Part shown: positions 1 through 8,438 of the stretch, one piece after another
How positions within the stretch are numbered: the first letter of the stretch is position 1
Layout of the letters: every line of letters begins with the position of its first letter
DNA from: Rikenellaceae bacterium
GTDB lineage: Bacteria > Bacteroidota > Bacteroidia > Bacteroidales > UBA932
Length of the DNA stretch: 37,767 bases
Reading direction: 5' to 3'
NCBI GenBank assembly: GCA_012800665.1
Contig: JAAZIW010000005.1
Location: 1 to 37,767, forward strand
The notes under the pieces: generated by a model
What the model was told of the DNA's origin: nothing
The model's database searches: none
Seen by the model: the letters and a program-made list of their open reading frames with translations, nothing else
Made by a program: the position numbers and the translations under genes

Positions 1-122
1 ATAAGCATGTTCGTGCCATGTATGTATTCCAAAGGCTGCTGCTCATCGGCCTTGTCGGCAAGTTTACCCTCTACTTTCAACTCATAGGCAAGTGAGGTTA
101 CAGTGTGTTTTGTTATTTTCAT
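1..122 (-). CDS. SlyD-type FKBP peptidyl-prolyl cis-trans isomerase (N-terminal part only)
   Basis: The reading frame begins with ATG at 122 and runs off the left edge after 40 codons. The visible residues (MKITKHTVTSLAYELKVEGK, then a stretch ending LEYIHGTNML) match the start of SlyD-like FKBPs, where a beta-strand with VSLAY is followed by a short acidic turn and the PLxYxHG motif. Such proteins catalyse proline isomerisation and act as cytoplasmic chaperones; the metal-binding tail of some SlyDs cannot be judged because the C-terminus is missing. The gene lies 20 nt after pmbA in the same direction, so it is probably the last gene seen of the minus-strand operon. Family assignment is good, exact subfamily is not. 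Confidence 0.75.
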   Translation of the reverse strand, partial: MKITKHTVTSLAYELKVEGKLADKADEQQPLEYIHGTNML

Positions 123-142
123 ATTATTTCGTTTTAAATGAT

Positions 143-1492
143 TTATCCGCTGAAATCCACATCCTTGAAAGCAAGGCTTGGGATTAGTTTTTCTCTGCAT
201 GGCCTGGCATCAGCTGCTACGGCAAGCAAATCAAGCCATAAAGTTAAGAAATTTCCCGTTACCAACATACCGCTTACCGGTTTTACCGGTTTTCCGTCTT
301 CGAAATAGAAGCCCTCTATGCCGTAGGAGAAGTCTCCTGTTGCAGTGTTGGAATTGCCTCCGTTGAAGTAATTAACCAATATTCCTTTGCCGCAGAGGTG
401 CATAAGGTCATCTCTGCCAAGGGTATTCAAGGTCTTTTTGCTGTCAGGCGCATAAGGCATCAATTTTGGCCGGATTGCATCTTCTTGGGTGGGGGAGAGA
501 CCGAGTTTGTTTGCAGTGTAGCTGTTCAGGAAAAATTCTTTTACAACGCCTTTTTCTATTATGGCATGCTCGCGGGTGGCAACTCCCTCAGAGTCGAAAA
601 GACGGCTGCCGTTCTGCCCCTTTATATGGGGACAGTCCATTACGGTAAGCCCTTCGGAAAATACTTTTTTGCCAACGGCATCCATAAGGAAAGAATTGCC
701 TTGCTGTATGCTGTAACCGTTCAGAGCCGCCAATATGGGAGAAAACAGTTTTGAAGATACTTCTCTATCCACAACCATATTGTATTTTCCGCTTTTTATG
801 CTCTTTGCACCTATCTGCCCGATCGCCATTTCGAGGGCTTTTCCTCCTATGCCCGCGGACTTGAGCTCACTTAAAAAGGGGCTTGAATCCCACCAATAAC
901 CGCTGTATTTGCGCCCTTTGAAATCTTCAATAGTTATCTCGACTCCATAGGAGAAGCGCGTTTCACAGTGCAGAGCCTCCAAGCCTCCGCTGTCTATCAC
1001 ATAAGAAAAATCCAAGGAGTCGGAATATTCGCCTTCTTCCGAAATCAGCTTCCAAGCCTTTCCCTTAGAAGGCCATACAGCGGCATTCAGGGCTAAGTCC
1101 CTCCTCTCATCGGCACATATCTTTTCGTAATAATTGTCGTACAGGCCAAGTTCCCGGCCGTTAAGACTGCCTTGAATCTGCCTTTCGCGGGCGGGGAGGT
1201 CTCTTGCATCGTCGGGGGCCAGCATGCGGACGGTATCCACTGCCCTTAATATAAAGCTTTCCAATGCGTTTTCCGAGAGCTTGTTAGTGGAAAAACCGCC
1301 GAATTTCCCATCCACAAACAATATAATATTCATTGATGAGTCCAGGCATCTCGTAAGCTTATCCACTTCTCCGTCCAGCGTGTTCACAAGGTCCATGCTG
1401 CTTTTTACAAAGTTTATTCGGGCCTTTTGCGCTCCGACTTTCAGAGCCGTCTGCAAAGCCGTATGGCATAGGGTTTTTTCTTCCTTAAACAT
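143..1492 (-). CDS. pmbA: TldD/PmbA family protein, PmbA (TldE)-like subunit
   Basis: A 449-residue protein of the TldD/PmbA family. It keeps the family's C-terminal signature (a GGNSNTATGDFSYGIEG segment near residues 380-396) but has no HExxxH metal site, which is the mark of the PmbA/TldE partner rather than TldD. In characterised systems TldD and TldE form a heterodimer that cleaves unfolded or modified peptides, for example trimming leader peptides of microcin precursors. Here the gene starts one base after the tldD stop codon, so the two subunits are translationally linked. The ATG at 1492 is the natural start. The physiological substrate in this organism cannot be read from the sequence. 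Confidence 0.9.
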   Translation of the reverse strand: MFKEEKTLCHTALQTALKVGAQKARINFVKSSMDLVNTLDGEVDKLTRCLDSSMNIILFVDGKFGGFSTNKLSENALESFILRAVDTVRMLAPDDARDLPARERQIQGSLNGRELGLYDNYYEKICADERRDLALNAAVWPSKGKAWKLISEEGEYSDSLDFSYVIDSGGLEALHCETRFSYGVEITIEDFKGRKYSGYWWDSSPFLSELKSAGIGGKALEMAIGQIGAKSIKSGKYNMVVDREVSSKLFSPILAALNGYSIQQGNSFLMDAVGKKVFSEGLTVMDCPHIKGQNGSRLFDSEGVATREHAIIEKGVVKEFFLNSYTANKLGLSPTQEDAIRPKLMPYAPDSKKTLNTLGRDDLMHLCGKGILVNYFNGGNSNTATGDFSYGIEGFYFEDGKPVKPVSGMLVTGNFLTLWLDLLAVAADARPCREKLIPSLAFKDVDFSG

Positions 1493-1493
1493 T

Positions 1494-2918
1494 CTATATC
1501 CCTCCCACAGTTAATTTTTTTACCAGTACGCTGGGAATTCCGCAACTTACGGAAACGCTTTGTTCTTTTCCGCAGGTCCAGGTGGAATCGTCTATTTTAA
1601 GGTCGCCTGCTACTGCAGTGATATCTGCAAGCGCTTTGGGGCCGTTTCCTATTATATTAATGTCTTTCACAGGCATATCGAGACGGCCGTTTACAATGGT
1701 GTAACCGCTTTTTACATAAAAGCTGAAATCTCCTTCGCCTATCTTCACCTGTCCATTGGCGAATTGATCTACAAAAATGCCCTTGCGTACGCTTCCTATT
1801 AAGTCTTGCAAGGTGCCGTCGCTGCCGCTTTCCATATAAGTACAGCGCATTCGCGGAATGGGATTATAACGGAAAGATTCGCGCCTGCCGTTACCTGTAG
1901 GAGCCACTCCGAAGTGCTCTGCCGAGATGCGGTCGTGAAGATAGCTTTTCAGGACTCCGTCTTCCACCATATAGGTTTTTTGCCCCGTTACGCCTTCATC
2001 ATCATAATTGAGGGCTCCGCGATTGCCCGGAATGGTGGCATCATCTATAATATTGATGCCTCTCTTCGCCACCCTCTTACCCATTTTGTCTGCAAAAATA
2101 CTTTGGCCCTTGCGGTTGAAATCGGCCTCGAAAGCGTGGCCCATTGCCTCGTGAAGCAATATCCCCGAAGCGCCTGCGGCCATTACCACCGGCATCTCCC
2201 CGCCTTTCGGCCTTCTAGCCTCGAAGCTTGCATCCAGGCCCTCCACAGCCATATCTGCAAGCTCCTCTATAAGAGCATCGCCAATCATTTCCGCTCCCAT
2301 TCTGAAGCTTCTCGACACCGACTTTGTTTCGCTTTTGCCGTTTTGCATGAAAATTACAGAAGCGGCTAAGGAGCCCATAGGCTTAGTGTCGCAAGTCAGC
2401 TCGCCGAGCGAATTATACATCATTATATCGCTCATACTGTAACTTAGTATGGCGATTACCTTTTGCACCCTTGAATCTTTGCTTCTTATGGCATTGTCTA
2501 ATTTTTGCAGCGCCGATACGAATTCAGCAGCGCTTTTTTCCCGCCAGTCTGTTTTAATGGGATAATATTGTCCGCCACTCTTTGTATCTGCCTTGTGTGC
2601 CGCTATCGGAGGGATATTGCTGCCTGAGGATGCAATTCCGCAGACCGCTCTTGCCGCCCGCAGAAGTTCTCTCCAAGCTGTGCTTTCGGAATAGGCATAA
2701 GCGGTTTTTCCGTTTTGAAGCACCCTTATACCGCAGCCGTAACTCTCATTGGCGGCGCCGCTGCTTACGCTTCCGTCACGCAGCAGCAAATCGCAAGTGA
2801 GCGTATTTTCGAAATAGAGGTCGCACCATGATCCTCCGCCTTTCAGCCCTTCGCCCACGAGCTGCTTCATCTGAGCCTCAGTAACACCGAATATCTTCAG
2901 ATATTTATTCTTGTTCAT
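1494..2918 (-). CDS. tldD: TldD metalloprotease subunit
   Basis: A 474-residue TldD-type protein. The catalytic motif HEAMGH (HExxxH, residues 256-261) is present and is followed by FEAD, as in known TldD proteins; the C-terminal GEGDFSF block is also conserved. TldD supplies the zinc site and the active centre of the TldD/TldE peptidase. The start overlaps the end of the upstream P-loop gene by 14 nt and the stop is one base before pmbA, so all three are almost certainly co-transcribed. No signal peptide is seen, consistent with a cytoplasmic enzyme. The substrate is unknown; no modified-peptide (RiPP) precursor was found next to the pair. Confidence 0.93.
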   Translation of the reverse strand: MNKNKYLKIFGVTEAQMKQLVGEGLKGGGSWCDLYFENTLTCDLLLRDGSVSSGAANESYGCGIRVLQNGKTAYAYSESTAWRELLRAARAVCGIASSGSNIPPIAAHKADTKSGGQYYPIKTDWREKSAAEFVSALQKLDNAIRSKDSRVQKVIAILSYSMSDIMMYNSLGELTCDTKPMGSLAASVIFMQNGKSETKSVSRSFRMGAEMIGDALIEELADMAVEGLDASFEARRPKGGEMPVVMAAGASGILLHEAMGHAFEADFNRKGQSIFADKMGKRVAKRGINIIDDATIPGNRGALNYDDEGVTGQKTYMVEDGVLKSYLHDRISAEHFGVAPTGNGRRESFRYNPIPRMRCTYMESGSDGTLQDLIGSVRKGIFVDQFANGQVKIGEGDFSFYVKSGYTIVNGRLDMPVKDINIIGNGPKALADITAVAGDLKIDDSTWTCGKEQSVSVSCGIPSVLVKKLTVGGI

Positions 2919-3489
2919 CGGGATAAACGATACTCCTTATCGTCTTGTATTTCTCTTCATCCTTTATGAAGGTGCCGTTGTTGCTGCCTTCTGCCACTAC
3001 TTTGAAAGGGGTTGTGGAATTGTCTGCTAAAACCCAACGGTCGCTCAAGGGTATATATGTTTCGAAAAAATATTGAAGCCCCATTATATAGCGCCTGCGA
3101 ATTACGTTTTCGGGAATATTGTGACCGCCCGCCTTAACCCTGTTGCGTACCCTTTGGATGGCAAGCTCAGGAGAACTGAGCCAGAAATAAAGCAGGGTAA
3201 TGCTGTAGCCCGCAGCTTTTGCCGTATTTATAATACCTACGAGAGAGCGTGTTGCAAGGGTTGTTTCTATACTGAAGTCTTCTTTTCGCGAAAGCAGATA
3301 TTCTATACGCATCAGCATGAAGCGGCTAGCCACTATCGTTGCCTCCGATGGATTGAAAGGAGAAAAACTCTTTGCAAACTCATCGGAATTGACAAACTCC
3401 GTACATTCCAGCATTTCGGGCAGAAGAGTGTAAGATGCTGTGGTTTTACCTGAGCCGTTGCAGCCTGAAAGAATATATAGTTTCGGCAT
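2905..3489 (-). CDS. Zeta-toxin-like P-loop kinase/ATPase
   Basis: A 194-residue protein beginning with LYILSGCNGSGKTTAS, a Walker A motif at residues 9-16. The following layout (an FVNSDE segment where zeta-type kinases bind substrate, then SIETTLATRS) is that of the zeta toxin/UDP-GlcNAc kinase-like group of small P-loop proteins. Many chromosomal members are of unknown function. It is not accompanied by an epsilon-type antitoxin: its neighbours are a TIGR02757 protein three bases upstream and tldD, with which it overlaps by 14 nt. That housekeeping context argues against a toxin-antitoxin unit and for a metabolic or nucleotide-linked kinase role, which is inference. Confidence 0.75.
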   Translation of the reverse strand: MPKLYILSGCNGSGKTTASYTLLPEMLECTEFVNSDEFAKSFSPFNPSEATIVASRFMLMRIEYLLSRKEDFSIETTLATRSLVGIINTAKAAGYSITLLYFWLSSPELAIQRVRNRVKAGGHNIPENVIRRRYIMGLQYFFETYIPLSDRWVLADNSTTPFKVVAEGSNNGTFIKDEEKYKTIRSIVYPDEQE

Positions 3490-3492
3490 GTT

Positions 3493-4230
3493 TTATCTTC
3501 CCGAAGTTATACCGTAACCAAACAGCGCGAAGTCTCCTTTTACAGGGTCATTTGGAAAGATTTCTCTAAAAGCATCGGTTATTTCTTGGGCGCTTGCCAA
3601 GTCTTTGGAGCGGCGCTTGCACAGGCCGAGAGATTCGGCTTGAGTGTGAACATGTACATCCAGCGGGATTATAAGATCAGCGGGACTGCTCTTTCTCCAT
3701 AAGCCCAAGTCCACCTTTCCGTCGCGACGCACCATCCAGCGGCGCATCAACCAAATTTTCTTGTTTGCTGCCTTCGGATTGGGCTTTTGACCAAAGATTT
3801 CCGTGCGCACTACGTTTGCATCAAGTTCCTCCAAAGATTCGCAGGAACTGTAAAAATCCCGCAGACGCCTACAGATGCCGGCTACATCCTTCCATTTTAT
3901 TGTGCGGTGTATAGAGCTGTTGTCGTTTCTGTAGGAGCCTGACATTACATAATTGTATGGCCGCCACATCATCTCCTCGAACAGGCGGCTGCAGTTGCGC
4001 ACTATCATGGCTCTTCGCCCCCAGGCAAAGTGAGAGGCGAAAACCGCCGCTATTTCTACATCTTGCAGCGATGGCCGCCACTGCTCTCCCTCCAATCCGA
4101 GGGAGGGCTGTGTGGCGGTCATCTGAAGCGCCATTCGGCGAGGAAAGGCTATGGGATCCTCGATAAAATATCGGGGATGATTATAGCGCTCTGCCCAGCT
4201 GCGTAGTTTTTCTGCAAGAAGCGAATCCAT
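3493..4230 (-). CDS. TIGR02757 (DUF2400) family protein
   Basis: A 245-residue protein with the hallmarks of the TIGR02757 family, widespread in Bacteroidota: an N-terminal YNHPRYFIEDPIAFPRR segment, then EIAAVFASHFAWGRR near residues 60-75 and a C-terminal half with LDVHVHTQAESLGL. The role of this family is not established; the helical pattern and conserved Asp/His residues of the C-terminal half recall helix-hairpin-helix DNA glycosylase folds, but that is only my impression. The gene is sandwiched between the POT transporter (gap 3 nt) and the zeta-like kinase (gap 3 nt), so it belongs to the same transcript. Confidence 0.8.
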   Translation of the reverse strand: MDSLLAEKLRSWAERYNHPRYFIEDPIAFPRRMALQMTATQPSLGLEGEQWRPSLQDVEIAAVFASHFAWGRRAMIVRNCSRLFEEMMWRPYNYVMSGSYRNDNSSIHRTIKWKDVAGICRRLRDFYSSCESLEELDANVVRTEIFGQKPNPKAANKKIWLMRRWMVRRDGKVDLGLWRKSSPADLIIPLDVHVHTQAESLGLCKRRSKDLASAQEITDAFREIFPNDPVKGDFALFGYGITSGR

Positions 4231-4233
4231 TAT

Positions 4234-5925
4234 TTATTCTGCCGTAGCAGCTTCTATCTTTTTAAGCATGGCAAACATGATACCCGCTGCAATGAGGCAG
4301 AGGACCATGAGAAGTGTCCAGTTGGCCCAAAGCGGAACGCGTTCCCAAAGCAGGCCGGGGATTGAGCTGAGGTAGTTGCCTATAGCTGAGGCGGCGAACC
4401 AAAGACCCATCATGAGGCCCTTCATCTTGGGAGGCGCAACCTTGGAAACGAAAGAAATACCCATAGGACTGAGCAGAAGCTCGGCAAAGGTAAGGGTGAG
4501 ATAGGTGGCCATCAGCCACTGGGGTACTACAGGATCGGGAGCTACCGTTCCCTGGATTGATGCCGGTGAAGGCTGGCCCTTGGAGGCGAATATCATAATT
4601 AGATAGCCGGCGGCGGCCACGAGCATACCGAATGCGATTTTGCGAGGCGCTGACGGCTCCCTGCCGTTAGGATACTTTTCGCTTTTCTTTGCAGCAAGGC
4701 TGCTGAAAATAGCCATGGAGAAGGGCGTGAGCGCTACCACAAAGAAGGGGTTGAACTGCTGGAACAGTTGAGGCTGGATGTCGAGCGGAGACGGCAAACC
4801 CTTGTAGATAGCCCATGCCCCGAACCAAAGACCGCCGGTAACTAAGCCGTTGATGATTTTGGCGCCTGTCTTTTCGCTTTGGAAAATTCCGAACAGAGTA
4901 TAAACGCTTATTGCAATGAGCGCGAGAGCCCAGATATTGAAGCCTATGCGGCTCCAGCCTGTAGCGTAGGGTTGAGTGTAGTCGCGTGCGAACCAGGTAA
5001 GTGACTGTCCGTTCTGGTGGAATGCCATCCAGAAGAATATAACCACTGCGAACACGAGTATAAGAGCGGTAATGCGGTCTTTTTCCTGCTTGGGAGTAAG
5101 TTCCACCAGCTTTTCGTCTCCTGCGGCTTTTGCCTGCTTGGCATTGACATCGGCATGCTTGAACCACTTGCGGCAGCCGAAGTAGATTGAGACGGAAAAA
5201 ATGAGAGAGATGCATGCTACAGCAAATCCCATATTATATGAAGATGACAGATTTTCGATATAATATTGACTGAAAGTGCCCAAGTCCGCAGCGCTGTATG
5301 ATGGCATTTGTGCAGCCAGGTTTGCGAGTTTGTCGGTGTTTTCGGGAGTAATGGTACCTCTGAGGAACTGATGTGCAAGTGCGGGGATGTCTGCCTTGTA
5401 GATGAGGCCTGCTTTGCTGAGGAATTTATTGGTGATAGCGGTAGCGGCCGCAGGAGCAAACATAGAGCCGAGGTTGATGGCCATGTAGAAGAGGCTGAAG
5501 GCGGCATCCCTTCGGGAAGAGTATTTGGGGTCATCATAGAGATTCCCCACCATTACTTGAAGATTGCCTTTGAAAAGACCGGTGCCCACGCTTATCAGCA
5601 GCAGGGCGCCTATCATAAGAGCCATTCCCAAACCGCCGGCGGCAGTTGGAATTGAAAGGCAGGCGTAGCCTATAAACATGACCACGATGCCGATAACGAC
5701 ACATTTTCCGAAGCCTATTTTATCTGCAAGGATACCGCCTAAAACAGGCATGAAGTATACTACGGCAAGGAAAATGGAATAAATGGTGCTGGCGGTTGCG
5801 CCTCCGAAACCGAATTTGGCTTGAAGGAAAAGCATAAAGATGGCCAGCATTGTGTAGTAACCGAAGCGTTCGCCGGTGTTGGCGAGGGCTAAGGCATAGA
5901 GACCTTTAGGATGGTTTTTGAACAT
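4234..5925 (-). CDS. Proton-dependent oligopeptide (POT/PTR2) transporter
   Basis: A 563-residue polytopic membrane protein of the major facilitator superfamily. The POT signature ERFGYYTMLAIFMLFLQ is at residues 19-35, and the PTR2 signature FSLFYMAINLGSMFAPAAA follows the fourth or fifth helix. Members import di- and tripeptides with protons across the inner membrane. At least 12 hydrophobic segments can be counted. It is slightly longer than typical (about 450-520 residues) owing to a loop near residues 165-225 and another near 455-475. It is the first gene of the six-gene minus-strand run, with a TATCTTTG box about 30 nt upstream of the ATG at 5925. Association with peptidases downstream fits a peptide-utilisation role. 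Confidence 0.92.
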   Translation of the reverse strand: MFKNHPKGLYALALANTGERFGYYTMLAIFMLFLQAKFGFGGATASTIYSIFLAVVYFMPVLGGILADKIGFGKCVVIGIVVMFIGYACLSIPTAAGGLGMALMIGALLLISVGTGLFKGNLQVMVGNLYDDPKYSSRRDAAFSLFYMAINLGSMFAPAAATAITNKFLSKAGLIYKADIPALAHQFLRGTITPENTDKLANLAAQMPSYSAADLGTFSQYYIENLSSSYNMGFAVACISLIFSVSIYFGCRKWFKHADVNAKQAKAAGDEKLVELTPKQEKDRITALILVFAVVIFFWMAFHQNGQSLTWFARDYTQPYATGWSRIGFNIWALALIAISVYTLFGIFQSEKTGAKIINGLVTGGLWFGAWAIYKGLPSPLDIQPQLFQQFNPFFVVALTPFSMAIFSSLAAKKSEKYPNGREPSAPRKIAFGMLVAAAGYLIMIFASKGQPSPASIQGTVAPDPVVPQWLMATYLTLTFAELLLSPMGISFVSKVAPPKMKGLMMGLWFAASAIGNYLSSIPGLLWERVPLWANWTLLMVLCLIAAGIMFAMLKKIEAATAE

Positions 5926-5956
5926 ATTAATTAATAATTGGATTAATCTGTATCCA

Positions 5957-5964
5957 CAAAGATA
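5957..5964 (-). promoter_or_regulatory. Predicted -7 promoter box of the POT transporter operon
   Basis: Read on the minus strand the bases are TATCTTTG, a perfect match to the Bacteroidota -7 consensus TAnnTTTG. Transcription would begin near 5950 and leave a leader of about 25 nt before the ATG at 5925. No clear TTTG -33 element is seen at the usual distance, so this is a prediction from one half of the promoter. Confidence 0.5.
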
Positions 5965-5987
5965 TAAATCTTTTCTCTAAAATTCGT

Positions 5988-5995
5988 TATATTTG
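5988..5995 (+). promoter_or_regulatory. Predicted -7 box of the plus-strand acyltransferase, giving a nearly leaderless mRNA
   Basis: TATATTTG fits TAnnTTTG and ends only eight bases before the ATG at 6004. If used, transcription would start at about the start codon, so the mRNA would be leaderless or nearly so. It lies back to back with the divergent box of the POT operon 24 bp away. The -33 element is not obvious. Confidence 0.45.
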
Positions 5996-6003
5996 CAAAT
6001 ACG

Positions 6004-6948
6004 ATGATTCAGGATGGGAAAAATATAGAGCCCGCTATCGGAGCTGCTGTTTTAAGGCTGCTTTTGACTCCTTTAGCCATTCTTCCGCTCAAATTCCATC
6101 TATGGTGCTCTAAATTTCTTGCTTGGATTCTAAGGGATGTGGCAGCTTATCGCAGGAATGAGGTTATGATCAATCTCGCCCGCAGTTTTCCAGACAAAAA
6201 ATACAAGGAGCTCGCACAAATAAGCAAGCGTTTTTATCTTCATCTCGCCGATATTTTTGTCGAAACCATTTGGTTTGGAGCTTGCCGCGGCGAAAGGGGC
6301 CGCAAGCGCCTCTATGATTCACGGATAGTGGATATTGTTAATCCTGAAGTGTTCAATGAGGTGTACGAAAACAGCACCAATATTTTAGTTCTCTCAAGTC
6401 ATTGCGGAAATTGGGAACTTCTTGGCGGCTGGTTCAATTATAATCATGATAGCGGGAACCCGCTGACTTCCGATGTTTCTGAGATAGGCGTTGTGTACAA
6501 GCAGCTCAGCAGCAAAACCTGGAACCGCTTCATGGCCGATAACCGTTGCGCTCCTTTATTGGACACGGATTTTCATGGTTATCTTGAGTCCAAAGAGGTT
6601 TTTCGTTTTGCCATTACCAATCGGGATAAAAAATTTATTTATATATTCCCCACAGACCAATACCCCTACGGTAATGCCACCAAACATGATATAGGTCCCT
6701 TTATGAATCAAAACACCAAGGTTATGACAGGCGGCACAGCTCTTGCCTGCAAGTTCGGCATGAGTGTAAGCTATCTTCGTTGGAAGAGCGTTGAGAGAGG
6801 CCGCTATTCGGTGGAGTTGGTGCCGATTTGCAAGGATGCTTCGGGCGAAACCCCCGAAGGTCTTATGAGGAAATATTATGATTTATTGGAAAAAGACATA
6901 CAAGACCAGCCATGGAACTATCTTTGGAGTCACCGCAGATGGAAATAA
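6004..6948 (+). CDS. LpxL/HtrB-like lysophospholipid (lipid A) acyltransferase
   Basis: A 314-residue member of the LpxL/HtrB acyltransferase family. The catalytic H(X4)E motif is in SSHCGNWELLGG (His133, Glu138), and the second conserved block IFPTDQYPYG contains the DQ motif of lipid A late acyltransferases. A hydrophobic N-terminal stretch (about residues 12-44) would anchor it to the inner membrane, where these enzymes add a secondary acyl chain to lipid A or a related aminoacyl lipid. It is transcribed away from the POT operon and is followed after 28 nt by pepD in the same direction. Which acceptor it uses cannot be told; Bacteroidales carry several paralogues. Confidence 0.85.
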   Translation: MIQDGKNIEPAIGAAVLRLLLTPLAILPLKFHLWCSKFLAWILRDVAAYRRNEVMINLARSFPDKKYKELAQISKRFYLHLADIFVETIWFGACRGERGRKRLYDSRIVDIVNPEVFNEVYENSTNILVLSSHCGNWELLGGWFNYNHDSGNPLTSDVSEIGVVYKQLSSKTWNRFMADNRCAPLLDTDFHGYLESKEVFRFAITNRDKKFIYIFPTDQYPYGNATKHDIGPFMNQNTKVMTGGTALACKFGMSVSYLRWKSVERGRYSVELVPICKDASGETPEGLMRKYYDLLEKDIQDQPWNYLWSHRRWK

Positions 6949-6976
6949 ACAATTTAAAACAAATAAATAATTACAC

Positions 6977-8437
6977 ATGAGTACAATTAAAGATCTTACC
7001 CCAAAAATTGTTTGGAACAACTTTTACCTTCTTACCAGACAACCCCGTCCATCCAAACACGAAGAAAAAGTTCGCGCTTTTCTTCTTGAATGGGCAAAAG
7101 AACGTGATATCGAAGCCTTTGCCGACGAAATAGGCAATGTAATAATGCGCGCTCCTGCCACAAAGGGCTACGAAAACAAGCGAGGCGTAATTCTTCAGGC
7201 CCATATGGATATGGTTCCCCAAAAAACAGCTGAAACAAAACACGATTTCATTAACGACCCCATCGAAACTTATGTAGATGGCGATTGGTTGGGTGCAAAG
7301 GGCACCACTCTCGGAGCTGACAACGGCGTAGGCGTAGCCTTGGCCATGTCTGTTTTAGAAGATAAAGACCTGCCTCACGGTCCTGTAGAAGTATTATTTA
7401 CCACAGACGAAGAAACAGGAATGACGGGAGCCAATCATCTTGAACCCGGCATTTTCAAAGGCGACATATTGCTTAATCTCGACTCCGAAGACGAAGGCGA
7501 GCTCTGCATAGGATGCGCAGGCGGCCTCGACGGAATTGCCGACTTCAAATACAAAACGTTGAAAGCGCCCGCAGGTTATGAAGCTTATCGCATAGAGGTA
7601 AAGGGCTTGCAGGGCGGTCATTCAGGTATGGACATATCGCTCTATAGGGCGAATGCCTGCAAGATTATAGCGCGCACCCTCCTGCCTCTGCTCGAAAAAT
7701 ACGGGGCGAAAGTGGCGGATATCAATGCCGGTTCGCTTCGCAATGCCATTCCTTTTGAGGGCAGGGCTGATGTGCTTATCCCCTCGGGACAACTTGATGC
7801 CGCCGGCAAGGAAGTGAAAAAGATTTTCGCTGACGTATACGAGGAATTCAAAGACACCGACCCGGGCGCCAAATTCTATTTCAGCAAAATGGAGAAAGCT
7901 CCCGAGCAATATATAGAAGACGAGCTTATGCTTAAGGCCGTTATGTCCATTTTAGCCTGCCCCGCCGGTGTTATCCGCATGAGCAGCGCTTTCAAGGGAC
8001 TGACCGAAACCAGCACAAACTTAGCTATGATTCGTTGCGAAGGCGGCCATCTGCGCATTTATTCTCTCATGCGCAGCGCAGTGAACAGCGCAAAGCTTCA
8101 GCTTGCCGAGGATATGCGTTGTGTGTTTGCGCTTGCAGGCGCAGAATTCACCACGGAAGGCGGTTACAGCGGTTGGACACCGAAGCCCGACACTCCGGTT
8201 TATAAGGTAATCTGCGATGTTTGGGAGAAGGTTTCCGGTACAAAAATGACAGTTGGAGCAACTCACGGCGGTCTCGAATGCGCCCTTCTCGGAGCCAAGT
8301 ATCCCAATTGGGAAATGGCTTCCATAGGACCCACCATCATACACCCGCATTCTCCCGATGAGCGCGTGAAGATTTCCACCGTCGGCAAAGCCTGGGAGTT
8401 CCTGAAAGAATTGCTGAAAGCCATACCCGAAAAGTAA
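6977..8437 (+). CDS. pepD: Aminoacyl-histidine dipeptidase (Xaa-His dipeptidase, peptidase M20C)
   Basis: A 486-residue PepD-type metallopeptidase. The zinc ligands and catalytic residues of clan MH are visible: HMDMV (His76, Asp78), GADNGVG (Asp115) and TDEETGM (Glu145/Glu146), followed by the dimerisation domain and the closing THGGLECALL and HPHSPDE blocks. It hydrolyses Xaa-His and other dipeptides in the cytoplasm. Length is that of the family. No signal peptide is present. It sits downstream of the LpxL-like gene and its stop is one base before the alpha-galactosidase start, so the three are likely one transcription unit. It complements the peptide importer on the other strand. Confidence 0.95.
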   Translation: MSTIKDLTPKIVWNNFYLLTRQPRPSKHEEKVRAFLLEWAKERDIEAFADEIGNVIMRAPATKGYENKRGVILQAHMDMVPQKTAETKHDFINDPIETYVDGDWLGAKGTTLGADNGVGVALAMSVLEDKDLPHGPVEVLFTTDEETGMTGANHLEPGIFKGDILLNLDSEDEGELCIGCAGGLDGIADFKYKTLKAPAGYEAYRIEVKGLQGGHSGMDISLYRANACKIIARTLLPLLEKYGAKVADINAGSLRNAIPFEGRADVLIPSGQLDAAGKEVKKIFADVYEEFKDTDPGAKFYFSKMEKAPEQYIEDELMLKAVMSILACPAGVIRMSSAFKGLTETSTNLAMIRCEGGHLRIYSLMRSAVNSAKLQLAEDMRCVFALAGAEFTTEGGYSGWTPKPDTPVYKVICDVWEKVSGTKMTVGATHGGLECALLGAKYPNWEMASIGPTIIHPHSPDERVKISTVGKAWEFLKELLKAIPEK

Positions 8438-8438
8438 T

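Noticed and set aside
2905..3489. Toxin-antitoxin module based on the zeta-like protein
   Set aside because: No epsilon-type or other small antitoxin frame is adjacent, and the gene is fused into a six-gene housekeeping run.
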